From assembly GCA_902795715.1 (NCBI GenBank), contig CADBME010000187.1, forward strand, positions 1 through 13,958: a stretch of DNA of 13,958 bases, written 5' to 3'. The notes beneath the pieces were generated by a model. It was not told the DNA's origin. It did not search any database and saw only the letters and a list, made by a program, of their open reading frames with translations. Position 1 is the first letter of the stretch. The number at the start of each line of letters is the position of its first letter. The position numbers were made by a program, and so were the translations under genes. Source of the DNA: an uncultured Lachnospiraceae bacterium. Lineage in GTDB: Bacteria > Bacillota_A > Clostridia > Lachnospirales > Lachnospiraceae. Below are positions 1 to 6,953 of this stretch, in pieces.

Positions 1-524
1 CGGCTTCCGGGGGTCTCCTGAACGATCTCCTGGAGAATGGTCTTGGCATCATAGAAGAGACTTTTATCCTCCACGTCCTTAAGAAGGAAGCGATGAATAA
101 ATTCTACGGCTTTATCAATGCCTCCATCCAGATAGATGGCTCCGATTACTGCTTCAAAAGCATCCGACAAGATGGAGTCCCTCTTCCTTCCTCCCGTCTG
201 ATCCTCACCCTTGCTGAGTTTGAGATAGGAACCCAGGTCGATATCTCTTGCGCAGATTGCCAGGGTGTATTCGCAGACAAGACTGGATCTTAATCTGGTC
301 ATCTTTCCTTCTGCGTAAGCCGGATATTCATGATAGAGATAATCGGAAATGGTCAGTTCAAGCACGGCATCTCCCAGAAACTCCAGTCTTTCGTTGTTGA
401 TCTTGTGTGCTTTCCTCTGTTCATTGGCATAAGAACTGTGAGTAAGGGCCAGGCCCAGAAGTTTCCCGTTGCTGAAGGAATACCCGATCTTCTCTTCCAG
501 TTCTTTCTGATCTCTTATTATCAT
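1..524 (-). CDS. rnc: Ribonuclease III, C-terminus beyond window
   Basis: Double-strand-specific endoribonuclease that matures rRNA precursors and cuts structured mRNAs in the cytoplasm. I translated the open frame from the ATG at 524-522 to the window edge: 174 residues without a stop. The signature NERLEFLGDAVL is at residues 44-55. The metal-binding acids are visible as E45, E48, D52, D121 and E124, matching the spacing of the family active site. From about residue 159 the text (DAKTILQEIVQE) is the start of the double-stranded-RNA-binding domain, whose rest lies outside the window. The start codon follows the plsX stop after one base (TAA-A-ATG), with a GGGGAG ribosome site inside the end of plsX, so the two genes are cotranscribed and probably translationally coupled. 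Identification is very secure; only the 3' end is missing. Confidence 0.97.
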   Translation of the reverse strand, partial: MIIRDQKELEEKIGYSFSNGKLLGLALTHSSYANEQRKAHKINNERLEFLGDAVLELTISDYLYHEYPAYAEGKMTRLRSSLVCEYTLAICARDIDLGSYLKLSKGEDQTGGRKRDSILSDAFEAVIGAIYLDGGIDKAVEFIHRFLLKDVEDKSLFYDAKTILQEIVQETPGS

Positions 525-525
525 T

Positions 526-1563
526 TTACTCGCTCCCCTTTGCTTTCTGAGGGGACTTGGGAATGGTAAGATTCTCCCGGATCTTATCATTGATTTTTTC
601 ATCTTTAAAAGCAACACACTGGAAAATAGCATGTCGGGTATCCCCGGCTGTTGCACTTCCGTGGATCTTTACCACAAGACCTTTAAGACCCAGAAGGGGG
701 GCGCCGCCGTACTCGGAAGCATCAAACTGCTTTAATGTTTCTTTCAGTGCCGGCTTTACCAGAGCTCCTCCGATCTGACCCCGGAAAGAAGACATCATTC
801 CGGCCTTGATCTGATGAAGGAGAGTCGAAGACAGACCTTCGATCAGCTTGAGAATGACATTGCCCACAAAGGCTTCGGTAACGATAACATCCACATCCCC
901 CTTAAAGAGATCTCTGGATTCAACATTTCCCACAAAATTGATGTTTTCACATTCCTTTAAAAGGGGGTAGGCTGCCTTGACTAAAGCATTGCCTTTCTCC
1001 TCTTCCTCACCGATATTGACCAGGGCTACCCTGGGATTGCCGATCCCGACCACATGCTTCATATAAATGGATCCCATCTGGGCAAACTGAAGCAGGTGCT
1101 CCGGTCTGGCATCTACATTGGCACCGCAATCGATCAGAAGGGCTACTCCCTTTTCCGTGGGAATCAGAGGGGCCAGAGGCGCTCTTTTCACTCCCCGGCT
1201 CTTTCCTACGATAATCTGTCCTCCCACCAGGACGGCACCTGTACTGCCGCCGGAAACCACTGCGTCACATCTTCCCTCTTTTACCGACTGAATGGCCCGG
1301 ACCAGGGAGGAATCCTTTTTATGACGGACTGAGGCCACCGGGGGCTCATCGGGTGTAATCACCTCTGTCGTGTGGACCAGGTCAATCTGATCCGGATTAT
1401 ACTGGTAGCCGGCCAGTTCTTTCTTTACCGCCGTCTCATCGCCGAAAAGGCAGACTTTGATATCCTTTCGCTCGTTCACTGCTTCTACTGCACCTTTGAC
1501 AATTTCCTGAGGGGCATTGTCACCGCCCATGGCATCTACAGCCACCACTGTTTTGTATTCCAT
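526..1563 (-). CDS. plsX: Phosphate acyltransferase PlsX
   Basis: Makes acyl-phosphate from acyl-ACP and inorganic phosphate, the first step of the PlsX/PlsY route to phosphatidic acid; it is a peripheral membrane enzyme. The 345-residue product has the usual family length, the N-terminal motif AVDAMGGDNAP (residues 8-18), the glycine-rich SGGSTGAVLVGG segment and the C-terminal EYGGAPLLGLKGLVVKIHGSA segment. The ATG at 1563 has a good AAAGGAG ribosome site 5 nt upstream. The gene has its own promoter (1690-1718) and a leader of about 120 nt. It is followed directly by rnc with no acpP between them. Its acyl-phosphate product is also what the FakA/FakB kinase makes, and fakA is at the other end of this window. 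No FapR-type operator is visible upstream. Confidence 0.97.
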   Translation of the reverse strand: MEYKTVVAVDAMGGDNAPQEIVKGAVEAVNERKDIKVCLFGDETAVKKELAGYQYNPDQIDLVHTTEVITPDEPPVASVRHKKDSSLVRAIQSVKEGRCDAVVSGGSTGAVLVGGQIIVGKSRGVKRAPLAPLIPTEKGVALLIDCGANVDARPEHLLQFAQMGSIYMKHVVGIGNPRVALVNIGEEEEKGNALVKAAYPLLKECENINFVGNVESRDLFKGDVDVIVTEAFVGNVILKLIEGLSSTLLHQIKAGMMSSFRGQIGGALVKPALKETLKQFDASEYGGAPLLGLKGLVVKIHGSATAGDTRHAIFQCVAFKDEKINDKIRENLTIPKSPQKAKGSE

Positions 1564-1684
1564 ACATACTCCTTTCGAGCATTCCCGGAAATAGATTCCT
1601 GGATTAGTTGTTGGTCAATCTGAGTGAATAGCAACAATCTGAAATACATTTCCGGAAACGCTGACTAATTGTTTTTTAGCATAA
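1564..1684 (-). promoter_or_regulatory. plsX 5' leader with nested inverted repeats
   Basis: Transcribed leader predicted from the promoter at 1690-1718. On the minus strand it holds TTTCCGGAAATG (1647-1658) and TTTCCGGGAATG (1580-1591), two near-identical 12-mers. Each core is almost palindromic, so in RNA the two copies can pair with each other over about 10 bp with one G-U. They enclose a loop containing a second pairing, TTGTTG with CAACAA (1632-1637 and 1608-1613). This may be a regulatory RNA fold or a pair of protein sites. I match it to no known riboswitch class; the function is inferred only. Confidence 0.3.
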
Positions 1685-1689
1685 GATTA

Positions 1690-1718
1690 TTTATATCATA
1701 GCTGGGCAAACACATCAA
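1690..1718 (-). promoter_or_regulatory. Sigma-A promoter of plsX-rnc
   Basis: On the minus strand the -35 box is TTGATG (1718-1713) and the -10 box is TATAAA (1695-1690), separated by exactly 17 bp. A TG sits one base before the -10 box (extended -10). Transcription would start near 1683, about 120 nt before the plsX start. The region between this promoter and the dhaL terminator (about 1720-1789) shows no gene or clear site. Confidence 0.65.
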
Positions 1719-1789
1719 GTCCTTCGACAGGGAGATCAGACAGAGATGTCAGCAGATGAAAGCATGTGCCCAGTCCCCGCCTGATCGCG

Positions 1790-1822
1790 AAAAAAAAGGG
1801 ACTGCCGCTTGGCGGCAGCCCC
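1790..1822 (-). terminator. Rho-independent terminator after dhaL
   Basis: On the minus strand an 11-bp stem (1822-1812 with 1808-1798, one G-U pair) closes a 3-nt loop and is followed at once by eight T (1797-1790). It lies about 60 nt after the dhaL stop and ends the dhaKL transcript before the plsX promoter, showing that no dhaM follows in the same unit. Confidence 0.92.
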
Positions 1823-1881
1823 ATGAATATTGAATTCCTGATGCCTCTATTCAGCTGTAAGTCCATCCGGACTCCGGCCTT

Positions 1882-2505
1882 TTACAGGTGTGCAGCAACA
1901 TCTTTTAACATCAGAGTGAAGGATGTAGCACCCGGATCCTGGTGGCCAATACTTCTCTCGCCGAGATAGCTGGCACGACCTTTTGTGGCGATGATGGTCT
2001 TGGTATACTCAATGCCTTCCTCTGCAGCAGCAATTGCGGCATCAAATGCCTTTTTCACGTCACCATCAGCCTCGTAGGAAGCTTTCATGGCATCCCTGGC
2101 CGGAATCATGGCATCGATCATGGTTTTCTCACCAACAACGGCTTTGCCTCTCTTCTGAACACCGGCAATACCTTCATCGAGTATCTGAAGGAAATCTTCC
2201 ATGTTCATTTCGGTTTTTCCCTTGGTTACTTTTCCGGCCTTCATGAAGAAAGTACCGTAAAGGGGACCGGAGGCACCGCCAACGGTTGATAAGAGTTTCA
2301 TACCTACACTGTTGAGGATGAAGCCGATATCCTTTCCTTCGTAGGAAGGAATCTGCTCTTCCACAGCAGCGAATCCACGAGCCATATTAATGCCGTGATC
2401 ACCATCTCCGATTACATTGTCAAGTTCTGTCAAAAAATGCTTCTGTTCCTCAATATCGGTTGAGATCGCCTGAACGACTTCGATTACTTTGCTAACGTCT
2501 GCCAT
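1882..2505 (-). CDS. dhaL: Dihydroxyacetone kinase subunit DhaL
   Basis: Nucleotide-binding subunit that phosphorylates dihydroxyacetone held by DhaK, giving dihydroxyacetone phosphate for glycolysis; cytoplasmic. The product is 207 residues, normal for the family. The metal/nucleotide-binding Asp cluster is seen in LDNVIGDGDHGINMARGF (D29, D34, D36), with further family text at GGASGPLYGTFF and GRASYLGERSIGHQDPGA. The ATG at 2505 lies 6 nt after the dhaK stop, with a modest GAAGG ribosome site inside dhaK. In PTS-type kinases DhaL keeps a bound ADP that DhaM rephosphorylates; no dhaM follows here, so the phosphoryl donor is not settled by this window. Subunit identity is secure. Confidence 0.95.
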   Translation of the reverse strand: MADVSKVIEVVQAISTDIEEQKHFLTELDNVIGDGDHGINMARGFAAVEEQIPSYEGKDIGFILNSVGMKLLSTVGGASGPLYGTFFMKAGKVTKGKTEMNMEDFLQILDEGIAGVQKRGKAVVGEKTMIDAMIPARDAMKASYEADGDVKKAFDAAIAAAEEGIEYTKTIIATKGRASYLGERSIGHQDPGATSFTLMLKDVAAHL

Positions 2506-2511
2506 CTTCGA

Positions 2512-3507
2512 TCAGCCTTCTTTCCAGGCAATGGTATCACAATCTGCATCCAGAAGCTCTTTCAGCTCGTCGTCCAGACGCATAATGGAAATGGAGAATC
2601 CCTGCATCTCAAGAGATGTAAAGTAATTTCCTACCATGGTCTTGTAAACCTTGATGCCTTTTTCTGCAAGAACATCTGCTACATGGTTATTAACAATGAA
2701 GAGCTCCATGTTGGGTGTGCCGCCTGTACCGTTAACAAGTACGCATACCTCATGGCCGACAAAGTCAAGGTCGCCGAGGATCTTGTCGAGCATCATGTCA
2801 ACGATCTCGTCAGCCGGAAGAACTTTCATCTTCTTAACGCCGGGCTCGCCATGAACACCGATACCGATTTCCATCTCATCCTCAGCAAGCTCAAATCCGG
2901 GCTCACCGGCTGCCGGTACGGTACAGGGTGTGATAGCCATACTCATGGAACGAACGTTGTCGATTGCCTTCTGAGAAGCAGCCTTAACTTCCTCAAGGCT
3001 TGCGCCGGTCTCAGCCTTGGCACCGGTAATCTTATGAACCAGAACAACACCGGCAATACCACGACGTCCAACAGTATATGTGGAGCCATCAACAGCTACG
3101 TCATCATCGATGATAACCTGATCCACTACGATATCGTCATTATCGGATGCCATCTCACCAGCCATCTCAAAGTTCATAACGTCGCCGGTGTAGTTCATGA
3201 TCAGCATCAGAACGCCCTTGCCGGCGTCACAAGCTTTGATGCCTTCATAGATCATATCCGGTGTGGGAGATGTGAATACAGCACCTGCAACAGCTGCATC
3301 CAGCATACCTTTACCAACATATCCTCCTGCAACAGGTTCATGGCCGCTTCCGCCGCCGCTGATCAGAGCAACCTTGCCCTCTTTCTTGTCAGAACGAACC
3401 ACAACATTGCCTGCCTCGATCTTTGTCACATACTGAGGATAAGCCTTGCACATACCTTCAATCATCTGATTTTCAACCTGGTCAACCGCATTGATAATCT
3501 TTTTCAC
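2512..3507 (-). CDS. dhaK: Dihydroxyacetone kinase subunit DhaK
   Basis: Substrate-binding subunit of dihydroxyacetone kinase. It binds dihydroxyacetone through a covalent hemiaminal to a conserved histidine. The 331-residue product has the expected length and shows LISGGGSGHEPVAGGYVGKG (residues 48-67), NYTGDVMNF (105-113) and GIGVHGEPG (215-223), where H219 is the likely substrate-attaching His and H56 and D109 the other active-site residues. The start is GTG at 3507, preceded by AAAAAGGAGG 8 nt away. A promoter (3601-3629) lies about 95 nt upstream, so dhaKL is a separate transcription unit. Arginine codons such as CGT-CGT in the VGRRG segment contrast with the AGA/CGG choice of the neighbours, a sign of higher expression. 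Identification is secure. Confidence 0.96.
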   Translation of the reverse strand: MKKIINAVDQVENQMIEGMCKAYPQYVTKIEAGNVVVRSDKKEGKVALISGGGSGHEPVAGGYVGKGMLDAAVAGAVFTSPTPDMIYEGIKACDAGKGVLMLIMNYTGDVMNFEMAGEMASDNDDIVVDQVIIDDDVAVDGSTYTVGRRGIAGVVLVHKITGAKAETGASLEEVKAASQKAIDNVRSMSMAITPCTVPAAGEPGFELAEDEMEIGIGVHGEPGVKKMKVLPADEIVDMMLDKILGDLDFVGHEVCVLVNGTGGTPNMELFIVNNHVADVLAEKGIKVYKTMVGNYFTSLEMQGFSISIMRLDDELKELLDADCDTIAWKEG

Positions 3508-3594
3508 CGTAACTGCCTCCTTTTTATTATGAATATTTCATGAATCCTGTATGGGATCTCGTGGTAACCCCCCACGAAAACCATATCATTCACA

Positions 3595-3640
3595 CCAAAT
3601 ATCATATCACTTTTGCACAATATGGTCAAATCATATTTGG
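3595..3640 (-). promoter_or_regulatory. Promoter of dhaKL, framed by an inverted repeat
   Basis: On the minus strand: TTGACC (3629-3624), 17-bp spacer, TATGAT (3606-3601), with TG one base before the -10 box. This is a strong sigma-A promoter starting transcription near 3594. The whole promoter is bracketed by 8-bp arms CCAAATAT (3633-3640 as read on minus) and ATATTTGG (3595-3602), the second overlapping the -10 box. That placement fits an operator, but no regulator gene is next to it. Farther down the leader are a 6-bp hairpin TCGTGG/CCACGA (3559-3577) and an ATGAA-N3-TTCAT repeat (3529-3541). The promoter is well supported; the operator is inference. Confidence 0.75.
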
Positions 3641-3661
3641 GACATTTATGTAATAATATAT

Positions 3662-3698
3662 AAAAAATCAATTATCCCATGGGATGCCTGTCCCTGGG
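3662..3698 (-). terminator. Possible terminator overlapping the acyltransferase 3' end
   Basis: On the minus strand CCCAGGGA (3698-3691) pairs with TCCCATGGG (3684-3676) as an 8-bp stem with one bulged A and a 6-nt loop. Then follow ATAATTGA and six T (3667-3662). The hairpin lies within the last codons of the acyltransferase gene, just before its stop. The T run sits 8 nt from the stem, so efficiency is uncertain. Confidence 0.4.
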
Positions 3699-4793
3699 TC
3701 CCACCTGGTCCGGAGGTCTCCAGGGGGAAGGCCTTTCCATCTGTCTCCTTCTTCTTTCCCTGCCTTCTCTTTTCTCTCTCCGGATGGGAAGGGTTATAAG
3801 AAGTCTGCTAAAACGGGCAAAAAGAGGCTGGGACAGGACGACTGTCACGATCACGGCGATCAGAATGGCTGTAAGGGTGTAATAAGTTGGAAAAGCGGCC
3901 TTGAGAAGGGAGGCACCCTTCAGCCAGCGGAAAAAGACCCGGTCAAAAATCGAATGCCACATGAAGACCGAAATGGTACCGGCCCCCAAAGCCGTTAATG
4001 GGGTCTTTCCCTTTGGAATAAGGCTCATAATGCAGAAAGACATAAGGGCGGCAAAGCCATACCAGGCAAAACGCATAAAGAAACAATGGAGACCAAAGCC
4101 GAAATCGTTCTGCATTTCCGCATAGGGATAGGCTCCCTTGAAAAAGCGGTAGAGAGGATAGAAGGTATCCGTCCAAAACCAGCAGAGGATTGCCGTTGAT
4201 AAGAGAATACACAGTGATAGTATTTTCATCCAGACCTTATTCATCCAGAAAAGGATCTGTTCAGCTTCCAGAAAGTATCCCGCCAGGAAAAAGGGATAGA
4301 AGCTGACGATCCTCATGGATACATAGTGGTCACCCATCAGCTTGCTGTAGCCTGCAATGCAGGAAAGAATAATGGAGGCAGGAATCAGATAGGCCGGATG
4401 AACATAGCGCAGACGGATGGTCACCAGGAAGAAAACCAGCATGGCCAGTGCGTACCAGGCCGGTGTCTTGTCATAAAAGAAATTCAGACTGATGCTGTCG
4501 CCGCCTTTTGGCAGATATTCGGCCACGGCAATGGTAAACTTCATGATTACATAGATTACGGCGTAGGAATAAATGGCCGGATAATTCTTCCTCCGGATGG
4601 TCTTCTTTGCAAAGAGTCCGGATACAAAAACAAAGACCGGCATGTGAAAAGTATAGATAAAGAGGTAGAGGCTTTTTGCCAGATGGGAAGAGCCCCTGAA
4701 ATGATCGATGGTATGGCCGATGACAACCAGGAGGATCATAATCCATTTGACATTATCCCATTTTGCAATCCTATTTGTCGATGATGTTTGCAA
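3672..4793 (-). CDS. Membrane acyltransferase (acyltransferase 3 / NolL-like)
   Basis: Integral membrane protein of 373 residues with about ten hydrophobic segments. The N-terminus shows the acyltransferase-3 hallmark: R8 and D13 before a first membrane helix that ends in GH (H27, the likely catalytic His). The HMPVFVFVSGLFAK segment then resembles the fucose 4-O-acetylase (COG3594) branch. Such proteins move acyl groups across the membrane onto sugars or wall polymers; the acceptor here is unknown. The start is a TTG at 4793 with GGGAGG 9 nt upstream, overlapping the NlpC/P60 gene by 23 nt, which implies coupling. Residues 338-373 form an odd Arg-rich then Pro-rich tail (including RERRRRQ) encoded by a purine tract and a hairpin; it is probably cytoplasmic and may be an acquired extension. 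The family is confident, the substrate not. Confidence 0.85.
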   Translation of the reverse strand: MQTSSTNRIAKWDNVKWIMILLVVIGHTIDHFRGSSHLAKSLYLFIYTFHMPVFVFVSGLFAKKTIRRKNYPAIYSYAVIYVIMKFTIAVAEYLPKGGDSISLNFFYDKTPAWYALAMLVFFLVTIRLRYVHPAYLIPASIILSCIAGYSKLMGDHYVSMRIVSFYPFFLAGYFLEAEQILFWMNKVWMKILSLCILLSTAILCWFWTDTFYPLYRFFKGAYPYAEMQNDFGFGLHCFFMRFAWYGFAALMSFCIMSLIPKGKTPLTALGAGTISVFMWHSIFDRVFFRWLKGASLLKAAFPTYYTLTAILIAVIVTVVLSQPLFARFSRLLITLPIRREKREGRERRRRQMERPSPWRPPDQVGPRDRHPMG

Positions 4794-5700
4794 TTTTGTA
4801 GTCCTCCCTGTCCTTATATGTCAGTGCTGTGATATGAACTCCACCCTTGGGGTAGGTCTTGCCGTTGTGTCCGGTGGTATTGATGGCCAGTCCCTTGCCT
4901 ATATAAAGGGCAACATGTCCGTAGCCATTATTGACATCATAGTATACGATATCTCCTGGCTGGGCATCCTTTTCGTCTATGACCTTGCCGGTCTTGAAGA
5001 TCTTATCGGGCTCATCCGGAATCTCCATCCCCTTTTTTTTGAAGACAAACTGGATAAAATGAGAACAGTCAAATCCCGTCTCGGGACTGTCTCCATTCAT
5101 TTCAAAGGGGGTCCCCATATATTTGTAGGCTTCTGCGACGATATTGTCCCGCAGCTTATCTCCGGTATTGCAGAGGGTGATAGTCTGCTCCCGGACATCC
5201 TGCCTTCTTACATAACCGACCCGGCCCTTCCACCTGGCTTCGACAGCAATCCAGTCATCATCCTCAGACTCCTCATCGGCTTTGAGGACTGCATTGTTGA
5301 AGGTCATCCGGTCAATGGAATCCGATTCCTCATCCGGTTCCGTGCGGATCAGGCTGTAACCGCCTTCTTTGGCATTACCCTTGGTGCCCAGGACGAGGGC
5401 CACTTTTCTTGCCTTCACCTCAGGAAGCTTTTTAATATCCTCGTCAGAAAGAGTCAGTTCTGAAGTATGGGATTCCGAAGAAGTATCCTCCCGGGAAGTC
5501 TCGACAGATTCATCCACTTCTTCCCGGAATCCGCTGTCAGACTCCTCATTCTGCGTCCCGACAAGGAGGCTCTCTTCCTCTGTCTCCTGTTCTGCCCGGG
5601 CCCTGGCCGGAGAATCCGCCATATAGAGCACGGTGATCAGCCCAAAGCAGACAGCAATCACAGCCAATGATGTCACAAGAGTCGTGATTTGGTTTTTCAT
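4771..5700 (-). CDS. Membrane-anchored NlpC/P60 peptidoglycan endopeptidase
   Basis: Predicted cell-wall hydrolase cutting peptidoglycan stem peptides outside the membrane. With the ATG at 5700 it has 309 residues: an N-terminal signal anchor (about 5-26), an acidic Ser/Glu-rich linker (about 30-85), an SH3-like region (about 95-170), and a C-terminal NlpC/P60 domain (about 190-309). Catalytic Cys212 is in GFDCSHF and His262 in YGHVALYI; the third polar residue appears to be Asn274 where His is commoner. I chose ATG 5700 because GAGGAG lies just upstream and MKNQ leads straight into the hydrophobic anchor. A GTG at 5745 would add 15 polar residues but has no ribosome site. It stands about 50 nt after the sortase-like gene and overlaps the acyltransferase, so these three form one envelope operon. 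Confidence 0.92.
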   Translation of the reverse strand: MKNQITTLVTSLAVIAVCFGLITVLYMADSPARARAEQETEEESLLVGTQNEESDSGFREEVDESVETSREDTSSESHTSELTLSDEDIKKLPEVKARKVALVLGTKGNAKEGGYSLIRTEPDEESDSIDRMTFNNAVLKADEESEDDDWIAVEARWKGRVGYVRRQDVREQTITLCNTGDKLRDNIVAEAYKYMGTPFEMNGDSPETGFDCSHFIQFVFKKKGMEIPDEPDKIFKTGKVIDEKDAQPGDIVYYDVNNGYGHVALYIGKGLAINTTGHNGKTYPKGGVHITALTYKDREDYKIANIIDK

Positions 5701-5750
5701 CTTTTCTCCTCTCATCCTTCCTAATTCACCCATTCCCTTTTTCACTCTGT

Positions 5751-6953
5751 CTATCTCACTTCGTCAAAGAAAACAATGGTCACGTGTCTCCAGTCTTCGT
5801 TACAGGTGTAAAGGCAGAGATCAGCCCCGGAATAATCAATGCTTTTTCCCTGATCATCCAGGATATCATCCTCCACGTTGGATCCCTGGACAATGTCGGT
5901 GCAAATATACACTTTCACCTGATTTTTGGTCAGGATCAAAGCCTTGGTCCGATCCGGAATACAGGACTTGATCCTTTCAAATCCCTGGTTTTTGTGATCG
6001 GCAATCACAGGCATGGCAAAAGAAGTCAGCATGGCAGCAGAATATCCCCGGTCCGTGATGTCCTGGCCATGTTGGTCTCCTTCTGTTTTATAAAGGGGGA
6101 CTTCCACCTCCACGGAAGGAATGTAAAGATTTCCCCCGTCTCCATAGGCCCCGTCAAAGACTTTATTGCCATTTCCGTCGATATCAAGTCCGTCCACACG
6201 ACAATTCGTCTCCATGATTCCGTGACGGTCAGCGTGACTGTTGCCGACCCAGGCATTCCTGGCAAGAAGACAGTGACTGTCAAAAAGATAGGTTTTTCCA
6301 TCGATGACGGTCTTGCCCCTGGCCGCCTTGCCATCCTCTTTTACATAGTAGGTTCCCTTGTCTTCCCGGATCCATTCTCCGGTCCGAAGGACTCCGTCCG
6401 GACCCAGGCAGTAGAGATTTCCCTCCTCCTTCATCCAGCCGGTCTTCATGATCCCGGAAGCAGAAAAAAAGTAGACAGCACCGTCAATCTCCTGCCATCC
6501 GGTCTCCATACCATCCGGAGAAAAATAATATTTCGCTCCGTCCGATTCAACCCAACCGGTTTTCTTTTTTCCCTCCTGGTCATAGAAAAATACATGGCCG
6601 CCCGATTTGTCGGCGGGTATAAAACCAGTCTGCATTATCCCATTTTCATCAAAATAATAATCCCAGCCGTCAATCTTCTTCTCCCCGACAGCAGGGATTC
6701 CCCGGGTAAAATAGCTTCGGCCGCTTTTGTCTTTCTGCCAGCCCTCGCACAGATTTCCCTTGTCGTCAAAACGGTATCGCACGCCATCAATCTCCTCCCA
6801 GCGGTCACGGACATAATTCCCGTGATCCCAGTACCAGGACTTTTTGCCCAGCCGGATCCATCCCCTGTAGGAAAAGAGAAAGACCACAAGGGCACCGGTC
6901 ACAAGCATCAGCGCTGCCAGACCGATTACAAGTTTAAAAGAATGCTTTTTCAT
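5751..6953 (-). CDS. Cell-wall-binding-repeat protein with C-terminal sortase-like domain
   Basis: Predicted surface protein of 400 residues. Residues 8-28 form a membrane anchor or uncleaved signal. Residues about 38-232 hold nine or ten YG-type wall-binding repeats of about 20 residues, for example WQEIDGAVYFFSASGIMKTG (153-172). The rest (about 268-400) resembles a sortase barrel: NLYIPSVEVEVPLY at its first strands, VIADHKNQGF with H320 in the position of the catalytic His, and LCLYTCNEDW with C384 in a TLxTC-like strand. The usual sortase Arg, several residues past the strand, is not evident; R389 is the nearest, only five residues after the Cys. It may be a divergent transpeptidase or a non-catalytic relative. 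ATG 6953 has only a weak ribosome site. It is the first gene of the envelope cassette, right after the rpmF terminator, with no clear promoter of its own. The repeats are certain; the sortase call is by recognition, not search. Confidence 0.8.
   Translation of the reverse strand: MKKHSFKLVIGLAALMLVTGALVVFLFSYRGWIRLGKKSWYWDHGNYVRDRWEEIDGVRYRFDDKGNLCEGWQKDKSGRSYFTRGIPAVGEKKIDGWDYYFDENGIMQTGFIPADKSGGHVFFYDQEGKKKTGWVESDGAKYYFSPDGMETGWQEIDGAVYFFSASGIMKTGWMKEEGNLYCLGPDGVLRTGEWIREDKGTYYVKEDGKAARGKTVIDGKTYLFDSHCLLARNAWVGNSHADRHGIMETNCRVDGLDIDGNGNKVFDGAYGDGGNLYIPSVEVEVPLYKTEGDQHGQDITDRGYSAAMLTSFAMPVIADHKNQGFERIKSCIPDRTKALILTKNQVKVYICTDIVQGSNVEDDILDDQGKSIDYSGADLCLYTCNEDWRHVTIVFFDEVR

Noticed and set aside
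1564..1740. FapR or FabT operator before plsX
   Set aside because: Neither the TTAGTACC-type FapR palindrome nor a TTTGA-type FabT site is present.
5701..5745. GTG start 15 codons upstream for the NlpC/P60 gene
   Set aside because: No ribosome site before it and it adds a polar stretch in front of the signal anchor; ATG 5700 has GAGGAG and leads directly into the hydrophobic helix.
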